This document shows, piece by piece, positions 38,224 to 52,603 of a stretch of 64,000 nt of DNA. Source of the stretch: Corallium rubrum. Lineage: Eukaryota > Cnidaria > Anthozoa > Scleralcyonacea > Coralliidae. The first letter of the stretch is position 1; every line of letters starts with the position of its first letter. The DNA is taken from NCBI GenBank assembly GCA_964035015.1, contig OZ035998.1, positions 35,353,628 to 35,417,627 on the forward strand, given 5' to 3'. The position numbers were made by a program, and so were the translations under genes. The notes under the pieces were generated by a model, which saw only the letters and a program-made list of their open reading frames with translations, did not search any database and was not told the origin of the DNA.

Positions 38224-39543
38224 TTTCAGGTCAAATTCAGAAACTTCCAAACGAATTTCAGACACTTTCAAATGATATGCATATTGTCCAAATGAATTTC
38301 AGACATTTCCAAATGAATTTCAGACACTTCCAAATGATATTCAGATTTTCCAAAATGAAGCGAGAGGCTAAAGTTCGCTTGAACAGTAAATAGTTCGGAT
38401 CATCTGAAGGAACACATACACCTTTTGCCCTGCATTACTCAATAAAAAAACATTGAATTGCACTCGTTGAAATAATAGCACTTTATTCATTAGCGCGAAA
38501 CGACATTCAATAACGCTTCTGTAACATCAACAGCATTTATTACGTAAAGTGCTATTTTTATTTCAATGAGTGCAATTGAATGTTTTTTATTGAGTAATGC
38601 AGGGCAAAAGGTGTATTTGTTATATACCAAAGACTTTCGTTTGCCAAAGATGAAATCCTATTGGTCAAATCATGGTCACGTGTTGTTCAACAAACTCAAT
38701 GTTTCTGTCTGCCGAGGGAAACATTGCACTGTTTCCCTCTGACGTCAACAACGAAGAAGGAAACAGTGCAATGTTTCCCTCTGACGTCAGCTTAATCATG
38801 CGTTGTTCACGTGAATACACAATGATTATTGCATCAGATCAAGAACTTTGGACTTTTCGGAACATTTTGAAAACAAGAGGTGTTTCGAGCTTGTTTGCTA
38901 TGAAATAATCCATTTTCCAAAGGAAAGAATATCTATACACACCTTCAAGAAGGTCTGAAGAAAACCTGGATAAATTTAAAGCCGTTCTTTGTACTTGTTG
39001 AGTCTGGTGTATTTGTTTAGTTGAATTGAAATTATTTACGAAGACAAAGTCAAAGTGTTTTGGTAAGTCTTTTTGCCTTTTGCAAGTTTCGAGTCAACTT
39101 TGGTATTTTGTATTTTAAAAGTCTTTGGTATATAACAAAACGCTTGTTGACTTTTGCCTCTGGGAACATCGAGTTTTACGGTCCCTCAGGCTTCAATGTC
39201 ACCCTCGGGCTAAAGCCCTCGGGTGACATTGAAGCCTTCGGGTCCGTAAAACTCGATGTTTCCCTCGGCGCCAGTCAACAAGTGTATAGTGTTTCCTCAG
39301 CTGATCCGAACTATTTACTGTTCAAGCGAACTTTAGCCTCTCGCTTCATTTTGGAAATGTCTGAAATTCATTTGGAAATGTCTGAATATCGTTTGGAAAT
39401 GTCTGAATATCATTTGGAAAATCTGAATATCATTTGGAAATTTCTAAATTCACTTGAATTATCTGAAATTCACTTGGAAAGTTCTGAAATTGATCTGAAT
39501 TATCTGAAATTCGTTTGGAAGTTTCTGAATTTGACCTGAAAAA
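38224..39543. mobile_element. Nested foldback element with repeat-built arms
   Basis: The outer arms (38224-38395 and 39315-39543) start TTTCAGGTCAAATTCAGAAA and consist of ~21 bp tandem units (CATTTGGAAATGTCTGAA-type). Inside are a second foldback (38418-38611, arms beginning ACACCTTTTGCCCTGCATTA), a third element with termini TGTTATATACCAAAGACTTT (38617-39138), and a hairpin (39163-39262) around CTCGGGCTAAAGCCCTCGG. It is Russian-doll nesting with no coding gene. The third element recurs inverted at 59517. Confidence 0.8.
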
Positions 39544-41626
39544 GGTGTATAACTAGCATTAGTACGGATTGTCTGAATATATTGTTCTTGATCGAAATCT
39601 TGAAATCAGTTAATTCGGTGCGAACCGATATTAAGATTTCATTAATTCTACCCCAAGGAAGTAGGAATAGTTGACGCATTGTACAGGGTTGCATTTTTAA
39701 ATTCCTAAAATTTGTCGTCAGTGCGATATCTGAAACAATAGGAACAAAAGATCGCCTAACACGTCTTACTGAGACCATAGTTAATGAGACCATAGACAAT
39801 AGAACATATGGTTTAGAAGCTCTAAATACGAAGCTCAACTTGAAGTAATGGTCATGTTGAAAGACAATGGAGTTCCTTATATGGAAGTAAATTCTATGAA
39901 CACGTGACGATGAAGGACCACACTAATTAAACCCGATCGTTGCTATTGGATGACTGCTTCATTATGCAGAAAATACAATCACCGTGAAGTTGCACAAATT
40001 TCCATAAACTTAAACAAAAACATAGAACAATGACTTTGGATGACTTTCCAAACTCGAACGTTTGTTTAATTAGACGTTGCACTAACGCTCTATATAGACA
40101 TGGAGTGCATGTGGAAAGTGCCGGCGCCGATTTTGAATGCCTAATTATAACTCAATAACAACATGGACTTTATTTCTAGCTCAGTAAAATTTTAAGACTT
40201 TTCTTAAGAATATTTCAGCTTCATGGGTAGAAAAAAGACGTACATGAAAAAACATTTATAAATCAGTTACAGAGTGTTTTGAACATCTATATACTAACAC
40301 TGATATTTGACAAAGTATTTCCATCAAATAAACACGTTAAATATTTACTTACAGCACGTCTCGATAAAGAGAAACCACTTTATTACTCGGGCCTAGCCCA
40401 TAATAAGTCTATTATTTGAGATCAGTGGCTAGACCGAGTCTAGGTTTCGGCTGCGATTTTTTCCCATTATTTCTTTTTTGTGTGTCACCATTTTGCATTT
40501 TTGCACTTTCTACTTCCGCTACTATTCATACTTCCGGTGAGTTGTTAGCCGTGTGATGGAGTGAGGCTGTGAGGCATGTTGTAAGTTCTTTGCTCCTTTT
40601 GCTTTTGGAGTTGGACAAAACGTTGAACAGCTTTGCCTTTTAATCAAGGTGTTCTTGCACATTGTTGGTAGATTTCGAAATAGACTGACTGACTTTGTAG
40701 TTTAACAGTGATCAGATGTAGCTGACAACTGTCATAATCGGCCATATATAGTTAAGAAAACGCTTGCTCAGGCGTTCACTCGGGCTACTGATTCTTGCAA
40801 TTAGCGTAGCCTGTGCACATCTAGCAAACCTGAAGAACAGCGTGCTTAGTTATGTAGAAGCGCTCTGAGACTGATTGCACAGTTCGGAATTATGACAGCG
40901 CAGTACGGCGCACTCTAGCAAAACTGCCATAAGATAAATTGAACGGGAATCCTCGTTCCCAGGGCCTCCTCGGTACACCGAATCAAGGTGCCATTACGAA
41001 TGACACAGTGCATTACCGGAAGTAAAATGTACGCATTGTTTACTTAGTAACGGCTTGCTGCTTAATTCAACAACTACAAAACGCAAGTAATAAGCACCGA
41101 ATAATGCAAAATTGCCAAAAAATATAGATAGTCTAGTTGTCGACATCTGAGTCGTCTATATTATGTATAGGTGTCGTATTACATTTGGAAATTTAAATAT
41201 TTTCTGTTGGTACGATCGTTTACATGAATTCTATATCGGAGCCATCTCTTGAATCCGCTGAATACTGAAAGTATGAAGTTTGTTTAATTATGTTTGTTGT
41301 TTAACCACACTTCATGGAACCAAGTACTTCATATAAGACCATCTATAGAGAAGCCCTCCTGCCCTCGTTCGATTAATGGTTCGATTTGTGTACAAATCTG
41401 GCTAGAGTGCGTACTGTACCGTCGTGAAGTTTAATAACAATCAGAGTTACCTGTAATCAGAGTTATCTGTGACTCTATACAATCACACAGTTTCAGACGG
41501 TTTACATAACTACATTGCTTAATGATTGCTTCTTAGAGTTTTGTGCTTTTTAACAAACATTAATATCATAATATGTACACGCTGCTCCGCAGGTTAAATA
41601 TGATCTAATGTCCTGGTCAAGGGTTT
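39544..41626. other. Unannotated 2 kb spacer
   Basis: I see nothing I can support: no RT motif, no spliced-exon signature, no long repeat. Confidence 0.5.
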
Positions 41627-42787
41627 CAACTTTGTTGAAAAATTAGACTGAAACATCAGGTTTAGTTTAAGGCAAGCTCAGCGTTTTTTCCAGCATTCGA
41701 CCAGCTAAATAATATGTCGTAACTATTTACTGTCAATTGGTTAGATATTGGATAGTCGCGAATTTAGTACTTTCGATTCAATAGAGGGGCGATAGCCGAC
41801 TGGGCGCCATCAAGGGGAGTCCGGGGAATGTCTACGCTCCGGAAAATATTCTAAGGTTTCGGAAATGGGATTTCCTGCAACAGCGTTTTCAGAGCATTTT
41901 TGAGGGGATATCTGGACAGCGGACACTGGTGTTCCAGTAAATTTGTCCCCCCCCCCTCCCCCCCCCCCCAAAAAAAAAAGTCCCCCCAGGGACGCATTTC
42001 CTAGGAAATATCTCCCCTCTTCGGAAATTTGTCCCGCCCTCAGAATGATTCCTTACAGGATAATTGATATACGTGTAATGTGAACAAAACTTTTTAAAAG
42101 TAAAAAATATATATTTTTGAATGATAAATTATAATAGCTAAATATATATATATATTTAGATAAGAAACTCTTTAAAGAGCGTGTTGGCTTTAATGTTTCC
42201 TCCGATTCCCACAAAAAGCTAGGGGATATGATCGTAGCTAGCTAAGACTGAACTCGGGGGGCATGAGCCAAGAGCTTGGAGCCAAGAGCTAGGAGCCAAG
42301 AGCTAGGAGTTCGGAGCCAAGACCAAGGATTGATATGAGTAAAACGATGGCTGCAAGTAAGGATGATTAGCCACCAGTCCTGTACCCTTTATCCTTTAAG
42401 TGTTTTTCCTAACACAGCCAAAAGTCACAAAGACAAAAAACAGTAACTGGAACAAATTTAACATATCCCAAATTCTGTAATTCCAATCATCTGCTCCATT
42501 ATTTTTTCTTGACATGACTTATTAAGATGTGACGTCATTCAGAACACCACTGCAGCAAGACTAAGACTGAAGGGGTGTTTACATGAAGCCGCCCCAACTC
42601 AGGCCGGACATGACTTTATAGCAAGGTCGGTTGTAGTGTTTTTACAGTAGAATGCTTTCATGAGTCCGGCCAGAGATTCAGTTCACGCCGGCCTAATCTC
42701 AAGTCGCCCGCTAGACCGAACTGAAATTTTGAGGCCGGCCTAACGGCGGGCCGCCTTTCAGTGTGAGCAGTCTGATTCGAACGATTT

Positions 42788-42844
<57 letters not shown>

Positions 42845-43133
42845 ACACACACAAAATCTTTTTAACTCAACACGTTGTTTATAATGAGATACATATGTAT
42901 AGGTTATTTTGAGGCCACGAGGGGATATGTGATTTATTCACCAATGGCGAAGCCCAAGGGGCTCAAAATAACGTATTTATTTTTCACATCGCCATGTGAT
43001 GCGGGGGATATTATACGGGAAGATTAGAGGAGAATATTATGGCGAGGAATGGTAGAGGGGAATATTAATCGATTGTTTTGCCAGGGGCTATTGAATATAT
43101 TCCCCTAAAAGAACAAAGAAACCGAGGCATGTG

Positions 43134-43203
<70 letters not shown>

Positions 43204-46200
43204 ATAGCCGTACTAGCTCGATTTCTTTGCAGTTGTTTATATATCACACAACTGCATGGCACCGCCTATGCCTATTGCGATCATCACTTTTCTTAAAAGT
43301 TTCGTTAATGCATTAATTAAACTTTTACTTTTAACTGATGTATTTCTGCCCAGTACTTAAAAGATTAGTATATATCGTGACTTTTATTGTATTTAACATA
43401 TCTTGTTTATACTTTAAATTTCAGAAAAGAGTCTATTATCAGAAGTCTTGCATTTTGTTACATTGACAGATAACGTCATCATCGGTTCTCTTTTAGAGAA
43501 TGAATATGGGACCTTTCTTCGCGACGATCACCCTGTTGAAGACACTGATCGGAGTGTCGGTACGTTGGGTCATGAACAGTAACTTTGTAATAGTTCGAGG
43601 TTTTTCTATAGTCTTGAACCAGGCGAGTGTTGTTGGCGCGGTGAAATGAAATCGCGTGGCTGATTATTTAGTTGCTATAAGTTGCGTTCAAAAAAACATT
43701 TAAGCCAGAATAACTTTAAACTATGTTGGGGTCTTCATCTGACTCTGCGTTGGGAGTGTATTTGTAATTTTAAAATAGACAGCTGCAATGCTTAGTATTT
43801 GTCAACAAGAATATGCGCGGATGTGCGCGTTCGCAAATAAGGAAGTTTACCTTACAAAACTATCGCCAGGCGTTCCTAAAAGTTTTTTAAAGTGCGCAAT
43901 ATACTTAGCTTTACAAATAGAACGCGGTTATACATTGAATACTGCAAAGAGTAAACATCAGCTATATACGCCTTCAACCGTCTCCTTGGCAACAAGGTAG
44001 AAAATGTTTAAACCAGCGTATAGTCGTGATGAGTTGTCCCTTTTAGTCTATTTTTGCAGAAATATCTTTTTTGTGTTTCGAAGTATATTGCACTATCTTC
44101 ACGATAATTCCGAGCAAGCAATTAATTATTGCTTTCAAAACAGGTGTTTTATAAAACTTAAAGGTCGTTTTAACTCTTTCACGCATGGCTTTTCGCGACA
44201 ACTCACATTAAGTATTGACGAGTAAAATTGACTGGCGTTAAGCTTCTTTTCATGCATGCAGTCATCGCAGAAATTGACTTGCAGCTCGCTGCGAGTACTT
44301 CCATCTAAAATTGTATAGATTGTCAACAAACAAGGTTTATTTTAAACAAGTTGGTGGGCAACTCAAGGGGACGTTGCCAACACAAATGATCAATATCAAC
44401 CGAGGTGGTCGTTGCCAAACCAAATAATCAATGTCCATCCACAAGGTCAATGCCAACCGAAATGGACGTTGCCAACCCATGCAAGTGGTCGTTGCCAACC
44501 CAAATGGTCGTTGACAACCTAAATGGTCCTTGCCAAACTAAATTAACAATGCCAACCCAAATGGGCGTTGCCAACTCTGCATTATATCGTCCCCTGGCCT
44601 CGCGTATTTTTCCGGGCCCAAAAACAGCGAGAAGTCCGGGCCTGGGGACGAAATCGGAATATGGCCAAGGCTTTGATGTCACCGCGGACAAATTACTGCA
44701 TGTTAATATATAAACTGCAAGTTAACAAAACGACGACAACAACTCACGAAGTAAGAAATTTTTGAAGATATTACCGACAAATATGTACAACGTAGTATAG
44801 GCAAACAGCATCATATACTTCAATAGAACACGTTTTGAAAACCTTTTTGTTGACAAAAGACTAGACACAGTGAAGCGTAATTGTATAATTACACAAGACA
44901 TCGTGCATGGTAAAGATATATATCGTTCATGCCCAACATGTTCTCAATTTACAAAATTGTCTGGTACCTCTTTGCTTTGTGGCCTATAAGCACGGTCTCC
45001 ATGCAGCATCGCTTGAAGTCTTCCTATTTTGCCTGCACATGTATTAGATGATCTAGCTAGGCCTGGCCACAACCGCATATCTTGTTTTTCCCAAAATACT
45101 CTTTTGTTTCTATAACTCCAAACTTGTCTGAACAACTGCATGGTGTTCCTTTATATAACATGTGCAGAATGTAATGTAATAACACGTAAACTTTTTCTAT
45201 AGCAAAGTAATAATTGCGAAATGGTTTTTTTATGTTTTTTGTATGTTAGATTCTATTATAATCAATAACATTAACTATAATGCAAGAAATAATTTATTTT
45301 AGATCAGCAGTTAAGTCACACAGAGCCACAATGATGATTCGCATATGCAAGGCACAGCCATGCACTTCGGCTCAACAGGCATGCATGCACAGCCGACAAC
45401 AGAATTAACTTTCATTCTCCTCGTCGTATACCATGCATGCACGTTTTTTATCCTTTTTTCTTTAGAAGTCACTGGCCAGCTAGGATGTCGAAGAGACATG
45501 TAACGGAAAACTGGAAAAACTATCTAGAAGGTATGTTATTGATATCAAACAAGTTCTAGCTCGCGCCAGATGTTTCCAGTGAGTCTCAATTCTATTTTCA
45601 TATTAATCGTCTTAAACTTTGAGGGTGCTTGATTGGATGTTGGGTGCATAAAGACTACTTCAGTGTTGTCAGTTTTTTTAATAAACATTTTACCACTTCG
45701 GCAGTTGCAATTGTCGCGCAACTGCCTTTGAAACACTCTTCATGCAGACAAGTCATCACAGTTTAATGACGCATAAATGTGTTTTAAATACGTTTTTAAA
45801 CTCTCTGCGTCAGAACAAAGAGAAACTTAAATCTTCTTTTTTTAATTCTTGTTTTATATAATCTCGCAGTATTCCTGGATGTCCCATTTTCCCTGAATGA
45901 AAAGTGCGGGAATCTGAAAAATAGAATAGTTTCTAAAAAATGTACTAGTTTTTGGCAAATTCGATTTATTTGTAGTTTTTCGTATACGTCTCTCCTGGTC
46001 CTGTTTTTATTTTGTCTATATGTTTGTAAAGATACATTTAAAGGTTAATTTATGCAAAGCTGCATGGTCACTAAAAATAACCCATACCCTGGAATATAGC
46101 AAAAGTGAAAACAAACAGAAGGCCCACGTTACAATTGGAGAATGAAACGTTTAACGCAAAAATACTGAACATTAAAAACACATTCAAATATTATGTGTTA

Positions 46201-46670
46201 TCAAAATGTGACAGAAAGAGTAGTTCATATCGCAGCAGAGTTAACGAGTTATTCTGAGTTGATCATACGAAAAGATGTTTTGTGGGTGTGGGTGTGTTTA
46301 TGTATGGTGGGGGTAAATAAAACACTCCTTTTTTTGGCGCGCATTAATGGGAAGTGGGCAGAAGATGACACGTGTATATATTACTCAAACGGACTTTGTT
46401 TTCTTTTTTGCACTATATATTATATTTTAGTATTTAAGTGGGGAAAGGATAATCCGATGGCCAATTTTGGTTAGACCCTTCGCATGCTTTAATTATTTTT
46501 TAAACTTTTCACCTTTTCAATGCGAATTTTGCGGGGGGAAAACGGTGTTGTACTCAACATCCACTTTGTACAGGTGTTACAATTACTTTCACAACAATGA
46601 ACGAAAGCGGAATTTGGGCGGGAAAAGAGTAATAGGAATTGCCGGTAGAATGGAAAGTTGAAACAGGGCA
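41627..46670. repeat. ~5.0 kb tandem duplication, unit 1
   Basis: The unit starts TTTCAACTTTGTTGAAAAAT and ends at AAAGTTGAAACAGGGCAA. It is collinear with unit 2 (46676-51827) with scattered substitutions and small indels. It contains hAT-like debris (41740-42060), a C/A homopolymer run (41946-41979), a GGAGCCAAGAGCTA minisatellite (42255-42325), (CA)n (42791-42850), a small foldback (42900-42975), (AT)n (43136-43202), an ~20 bp minisatellite around GGTCGTTGCCAAC (44350-44580) and only short frames. I find no convincing gene. Confidence 0.85.
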
Positions 46671-46675
46671 ACTTT

Positions 46676-47799
46676 GTTTCAACTTTGTTGAAAAATTAGA
46701 CTGAAACATCAGGTTATAAATGTTTAAGGCACGCTCAGCGGTTTTTTTTTTCAGCATTCGACCAGCTAAATATAATGGCGTAACTATTTACTGTCAATTG
46801 CTCAATTGCTTGGATATTGGATAGTCGCGAATCTAGTGCTTTCGATCTAATAGAGGGGCGATAGCCGACTGGGCGCCATCAAGGGGAGTCCAGGGAATGT
46901 CTACGCTCCGGAAAATATTCTAAGGTTTCGGAAATAGGATTTCCTGCAACAGCGTTTTTAGAACACTTTTGAGGGGATATCTGGAAAATGGGGACACGGA
47001 CAGCGGACACCGGTGTCCCAGTAAATTTGTCCCCAAGGGACACATTTCCTAGGAAGTATGTCCTCTCTTCGGAAATTTGTCCCGCCCTCCTTAATGATTC
47101 CTTACAGGATAATTGATATGCGTGTAATGTGAAGAAAACTTTTTAAAAGTAAAAAATATATATTTCGGAATGATAAATTATAACAGCTAAATATATATAT
47201 TTAGATAAGAAACTCTTTTTGGCTTTCTAAAGAGCGTATTGGCTTTAATGTTTCCTCCGATTCCCACAAAAAGCTAGGGAATATGATCGTAGCTAGGAGC
47301 CAAGAGATCAGAGATAGCTAAGACTGAACTCGGGCCAAGGATTGATATGAGTAAAACGATGGCTGCAAGTAAGGATGATTAGCCACCAGTCCTGTACCCT
47401 TTATCCTTTAAGTGTTTTTCCTAACACAGCCAAAAGTCACAAAGACAAAAAACAGTAACTTGAACAAATTTAACATATCCCAAATTCTGTAATTCCAGTC
47501 ATCTGCTCCATTATTTTTTCTTGACATGACTTATTAAGATGTGACGTCATTCAGAACACCACTTCAGCAAGACTAAGACTAAAGGGGTGTTTACATGAAG
47601 CCGCCCCAACTCAGGCCGGACATGACTTTATAGCTAGGTCGGTTGTAGTGTTTTTACAGTAGAATGCTTTCATGAGTCCGGCTAGAGATTCAGTTCACGC
47701 CGGCCTAATCTCAAGTCGCCCGCTAGACCGAACTAAAATTTTGAGGCCGGGCTAACGGCGGGCCGCCTTTCAGTGTAAGCAGTCTGATTCGAACGATTT

Positions 47800-47836
<37 letters not shown>

Positions 47837-48121
47837 TTTTTAACTCAACACGTTGTTTATAATGAGATACATATAGGTTATTTTGAGCCCACGAGGGGAT
47901 ATGTGATTTATCCCCGATGGGCTCAAAATAACAAACTTATTTTTCACACGGCGATGGTGCGGGGGATATCATACGGGAAGATTAGAGGAGAATATTGTAG
48001 CGAGGAATGGTAGAGGGGAATATTAGAGCCTTAGAGGGGAATATTAATCTATTGTTTTGCTAGGGGCTATTGAATATATTCCTCTAAAAGAACAATGGAA
48101 ACCGTCAAACCGAGGCATGTG

Positions 48122-48176
<55 letters not shown>

Positions 48177-51100
48177 ACTAGCTCGATTTCTTTGCAGTTG
48201 TTTATATATCACACAACTGCATGGCACCGCCTATGCCTATTGCGATCATCACTTTTCTTAAAAGTTTCGTTAATGCATTAATGTATTTCTGCCCAGTACT
48301 TAAAAGATTAGTATATATCGTGACTTTTATTGTATTTAACATATCTTGTTTATACTTTAAATTTCAGAAAAGAGTCTATTATCAGAAGTCTTGCATTTTG
48401 TTGCATTGACAGATAACGTCATCATCGGCTCTCTTTTAGAGAATGAATATGGGACCTTTTTTTCGCGACGATCACCCTGTTGAAGACACTGATCGGAGTG
48501 TCGATACGTTGGGTCATGAACAGTAACTTTTTAATAGTTCGAGGTTTTTCTATAGTCTTGAACCAGGCGAGTTTGGTTGGCGCGGTGAAATGAAATCGCG
48601 TGGCTGATTATTTAGTTGCTATAAGTTGCGTTCAAGAAACATTTAAGGCAGAATAACTTTAAACTACAGTATGTTGGGGTCTTCATCTGACTCTGCGTTG
48701 GGAATGTATTTGTAATTTTAAAATAGACAGCTGCAATGCATAATATTTGTCAACAAGAATATGCGCGGATGTGCGCGTTTGCAAATAAGGAAGTTTACCT
48801 TACAAAACTGGCGCCAGGCGTTCCTAAAAGTTTTTTAAAGTGCGCAATATACTTAGCTTTACAAATAGAACGCGGTTATACATTGAATACTGCAAAGAGT
48901 AAACATCAGCTATATACGCCTTCAACCGTCTCCTTGGCAACAAGGTAGAAAATGTTTAAACCAGCGTATAGTCGTGATGAGTTGTCCCTTTTTGTCTATT
49001 TTTGCAGAAATATCTTTTTTGTGTTTCGAAGTATATTGCACTATCTTCACGATAATTCCAAGCAAGCAATTAATTATTGCTTTCAAAACAGGTGTTTTAT
49101 AAAACTTAAAGGTCGTTTTAACCCTTTCATGCATGGCTTTTCGCGACAACTCATATTGAGTATTGACGAGTAAAATCGACTGGCGTTAAGCTTCTTTTCA
49201 TGCATGCAGTCATCGCAGAAATTGACTTGCAGTTCGCTGCGAGTACTTCCATCTAAAATTGTATAGATTGTCAACAAACAAGGTTTATTTTAAACAAGTT
49301 GGTGGGCAACTCAAGGGGACGTTGCCAACACAAACGATCAATATCAACCGAGATGGTCGTTGCCAAACCAAATAATCAATGTCCATCAACATGGTCAATG
49401 CCAACCGAAATGGACGTTGCCAACCCATGCAAATGGTCGTTGCCAACCCAAATTAACAATGCCAACGCAAATGGACGTTGCCAACTCTGCATTATCTCGT
49501 CCCCTGACCTCGCGTATTTTTCCGGGCCCAAAAACAGCGAGAAGTCGGGGCCTGGGGACGAAATCGGAATATGGCCAAGGCTTTGATGTCACCGCGGACA
49601 AATTACTGCATGTTAATATATAAACTGCAAGTTAACAAAACAACGACAACAACTCACGAAGTAAGAAATTTTTGAAGATATTACCGACAAATATGTACAA
49701 CGTAGTATAGGCAAACAGCATCATATACTTTAATAGAACGCGTTTTGAAAACCTTTTCGTTGACAAAAGACTAGACACAGTGAAGTGTAATTGTATAATT
49801 ACACAAGACATCGTGCATGGTAAAGATATATATCGTTCATGCCCAACATGTTCTCAATTTACATCCCAAGGGTTTTCATGTCACCACAGACACATAACTG
49901 CATGTTAATACATAAACTGAAAATTAACAAAACGACGACAACAACTCACGAAGTAAGAAATTTTTTAAGATATTACCGACAAATATGTACAATGTAGTAT
50001 AGGCAAACAGCATCATATACTTTAATAAAACACGTTTTGAAAACCTTTTCGTTGATAAAAGACTAGACACGGTGAAGCGTATAATTGTATAATACACAAG
50101 ACATCGTGGTAAAGATATCGTTCATGCCCAACATGTTCTCAATTTACAAAATTGTCTGGTACTTCTTCTTTGCTTGTGGCCTATAAGCATGGTCTCCATG
50201 CAGCATAGCTTGAAGTCTTGCTATATATTGCCTGCACATGTATTAGATGATCTAGGCCTGGCCACAACCGCATATCTTGTTTTTCCCAAAATACTCTTTA
50301 AATTTGTTTCTATAAATCCAAACTTGTCTGAACAACTGCATGGTGTTCCTTTATATAACATGCGCAGAATGTAATGTAATAACACGTAAACCTTTTCTAT
50401 AGCAAAGTAATAATTCCGAAATATTTTTTTTAGGTTTTTTGTATGTTAGATTCTATTATAATCAATAACATTAACTATAATGCAAGAAATAATTTATTTT
50501 AGATCAGCAGTTAAGTCACACAAAGCCACAATGATGATTCGCATATGCAAGGCACAGTCATGCACTTCGGCTCAACAGGCACGGATGCACATCCGACAAC
50601 AGAATTAACTTTCATTCTCCTCGTCGTATACCATGCATGCACGTTTTTTATCCTTTTTTCTTTAGAAGTCACTGGTCAGCTAGGAAGTAGAAGAGCCTTT
50701 TTACGGAAAACTGGAAAAACTATCTAGAAGGTATGTTATTGATATCAAACAAGTTCTAGCTCGCGGCAGATGTTTCCAGTCTCAATTCTATTTTCATATT
50801 AATCGTCTTAAACTTTGAGGGTCCTTGATCGGATGTCGGGTGCATAAAGACTACTTCAGTGTTGTCAGTTTTTTAATAAAAATTTTACCACTTCGGCACT
50901 TGCAATTGTCGCGCAACTGCCTTTGAAACACTCTTCATGCAGACAAGTCATCACGGTTTAATGACGCATAAATGTATTTTAAATACGTTTTTAAACTCTC
51001 TGCGTCAGAACAAAGAGAAAATTAAATCTTCTTTTATTAATTCTTGTTTTATATAATCTCGTAGTATTCCTGGATGTCCCATTTTCCCGGAATGAAAAGT

Positions 51101-51827
51101 GCGGGAATCTGAAAAATAGAATAGTTTCTAAAAAATGTACTAGTTTTTGGCAAATTCGATTTATTTGTAGTTTTTCGTATACGTCTCTCCTGGTCTTGTT
51201 TTTATTTTGTCTAAATGTTTGTAAAGATACATTTAAATGTTAATTTATGCAAAGCTGCATGGTCACTAAAAATAACCCATACCCCGGAATATAGCAAAAG
51301 TGAAAACAAACAGAAGGCCCACGTTACCATTGGAGAATCAAACGTTTAACGCAAAAATACTGAACATTAAAAACACATTCATATATGATGTGTTATCAAA
51401 ATGTGACAGAAAGAGTAGTTCATATCGCAGCAAGTTAACGAGTTATTCTGAGTTGATCATACAAAAGATGTTTTGTGGGTGTGGGTGTGTATGGTGAGGG
51501 AAAATAAAATACTCCTTTTTTTGGCGTGCATTAATGGGAAGTGGGCAGAAGATGACACGTGTATATTGTTTGTTTTCTTTTTTGCACTATATATTTAGTA
51601 TTTAAGTGGGGAAAGGATAATCCGATGGCTAAATTTGGTCAGACACTTCGCATTTTCTTTAATTATTTTTTAAACCTTTCACCTTTTTCAATGCAATGCG
51701 AATTTTGTGGGGGAAAACGGTTTTGTACTCAACATCCACTTTGTACAGGTGTTACAACGAAAGTGGAATTTGGGCGGGAAAAGAGTAATAGGAATTGCTG
51801 GTAGAATGAAAAGTTGAAACAGGGCAA
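46676..51827. repeat. ~5.15 kb tandem duplication, unit 2
   Basis: This is the second copy of the unit described at 41627. Microsatellites are shorter or longer, (CA)n at 47804-47832 and (AT)n at 48126-48171, and the GGTCGTTGCCAAC minisatellite has fewer repeats (49310-49490). It alone has an extra internal duplication (49579-50150). Short frames conserved between units, for example near 43788 and 48736, are explained by recent duplication. Confidence 0.85.
49579..50150. repeat. ~285 bp internal tandem duplication within unit 2
   Basis: The stretch from GATGTCACCGCGGACAAATT through CATGCCCAACATGTTCTCAA is repeated once, second copy from ~49866, with several substitutions. Unit 1 has only one copy. 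Confidence 0.85.
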
Positions 51828-52487
51828 TATACGAAAGCATGTGGGTATTGTAGCACTAAAAATGTAACTGAATATAAATAGTACGAGAACTGAAAAAGGC
51901 GTACACAAAAAAAATGTCATTCTATATGTATATTTGGTTTTCTCGGTTTCGTCATTTACACTATGCGTTTGTGTCTAATATTTGTATTTAACAACATTTG
52001 CATATAATATATACTTGGTTGACGTAGAAACTCAAATGTTTAGAATACAACCACTTAATTCAACGTCTTGCAGACGTCCTGTACAGTATCCGTATCCCAT
52101 TCCGGGTTAATTGACTGAGATCAGTAATAATACAGTTAGGGCATTTAGAAAGGTTATCACAGGTTTCACAGGTTTCTTTTCTTAGAACTCGAAACATTTA
52201 TTTGCAAAGCTGTCACAGAGTTTCTTTACAAAATTTGGGATATCCTATATAGCATGTATACCGACACTATACTTATTAGAATAGTTGTTAAACAATCGCA
52301 ACATTAGCCGGCGTGTAGTCATTAATCATGACGCCTATAATGCATGTTTACCTATATATTGACGTCTTGCTGTTCTCTAAGGTAGTTAGGTTTTAAGTGA
52401 TCCGTCTTTAAATGCGTGGAATATTTAAATATATAGCAGCTGTAACCTTCTTGAAATCCACATCAAGTGTGAAACTATATACTAGGG
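51828..52487. other. Unannotated spacer upstream of the host gene
   Basis: AT-rich sequence with no gene or repeat that I can support. Regulatory sequence of the downstream gene may lie here. Confidence 0.4.
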
Positions 52488-52495
52488 TATAAAAG
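52488..52495 (+). promoter_or_regulatory. TATA box of the four-exon host gene
   Basis: TATAAAAG preceded by GGG lies 109 bp upstream of the predicted ATG. A transcription start ~30 bp downstream would give an ~80 nt 5' leader. Confidence 0.6.
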
Positions 52496-52603
52496 ATCAT
52501 GCACCTTAAAATATCATGCACATAGTGGTGTTCCTTCCTTCACTATTACACAATCGATTCAGTTGAGGCTAAAGGTGGAAACTTCATTACTCCAATTCGA
52601 AAA

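Noticed and set aside
43788..44225. Two short adjacent frames conserved at 48736-49173 (for example 'SICQQEYARMCAFANKEVYL')
   Set aside because: Conservation is explained by the recent 5 kb tandem duplication; no family, splice or start evidence.
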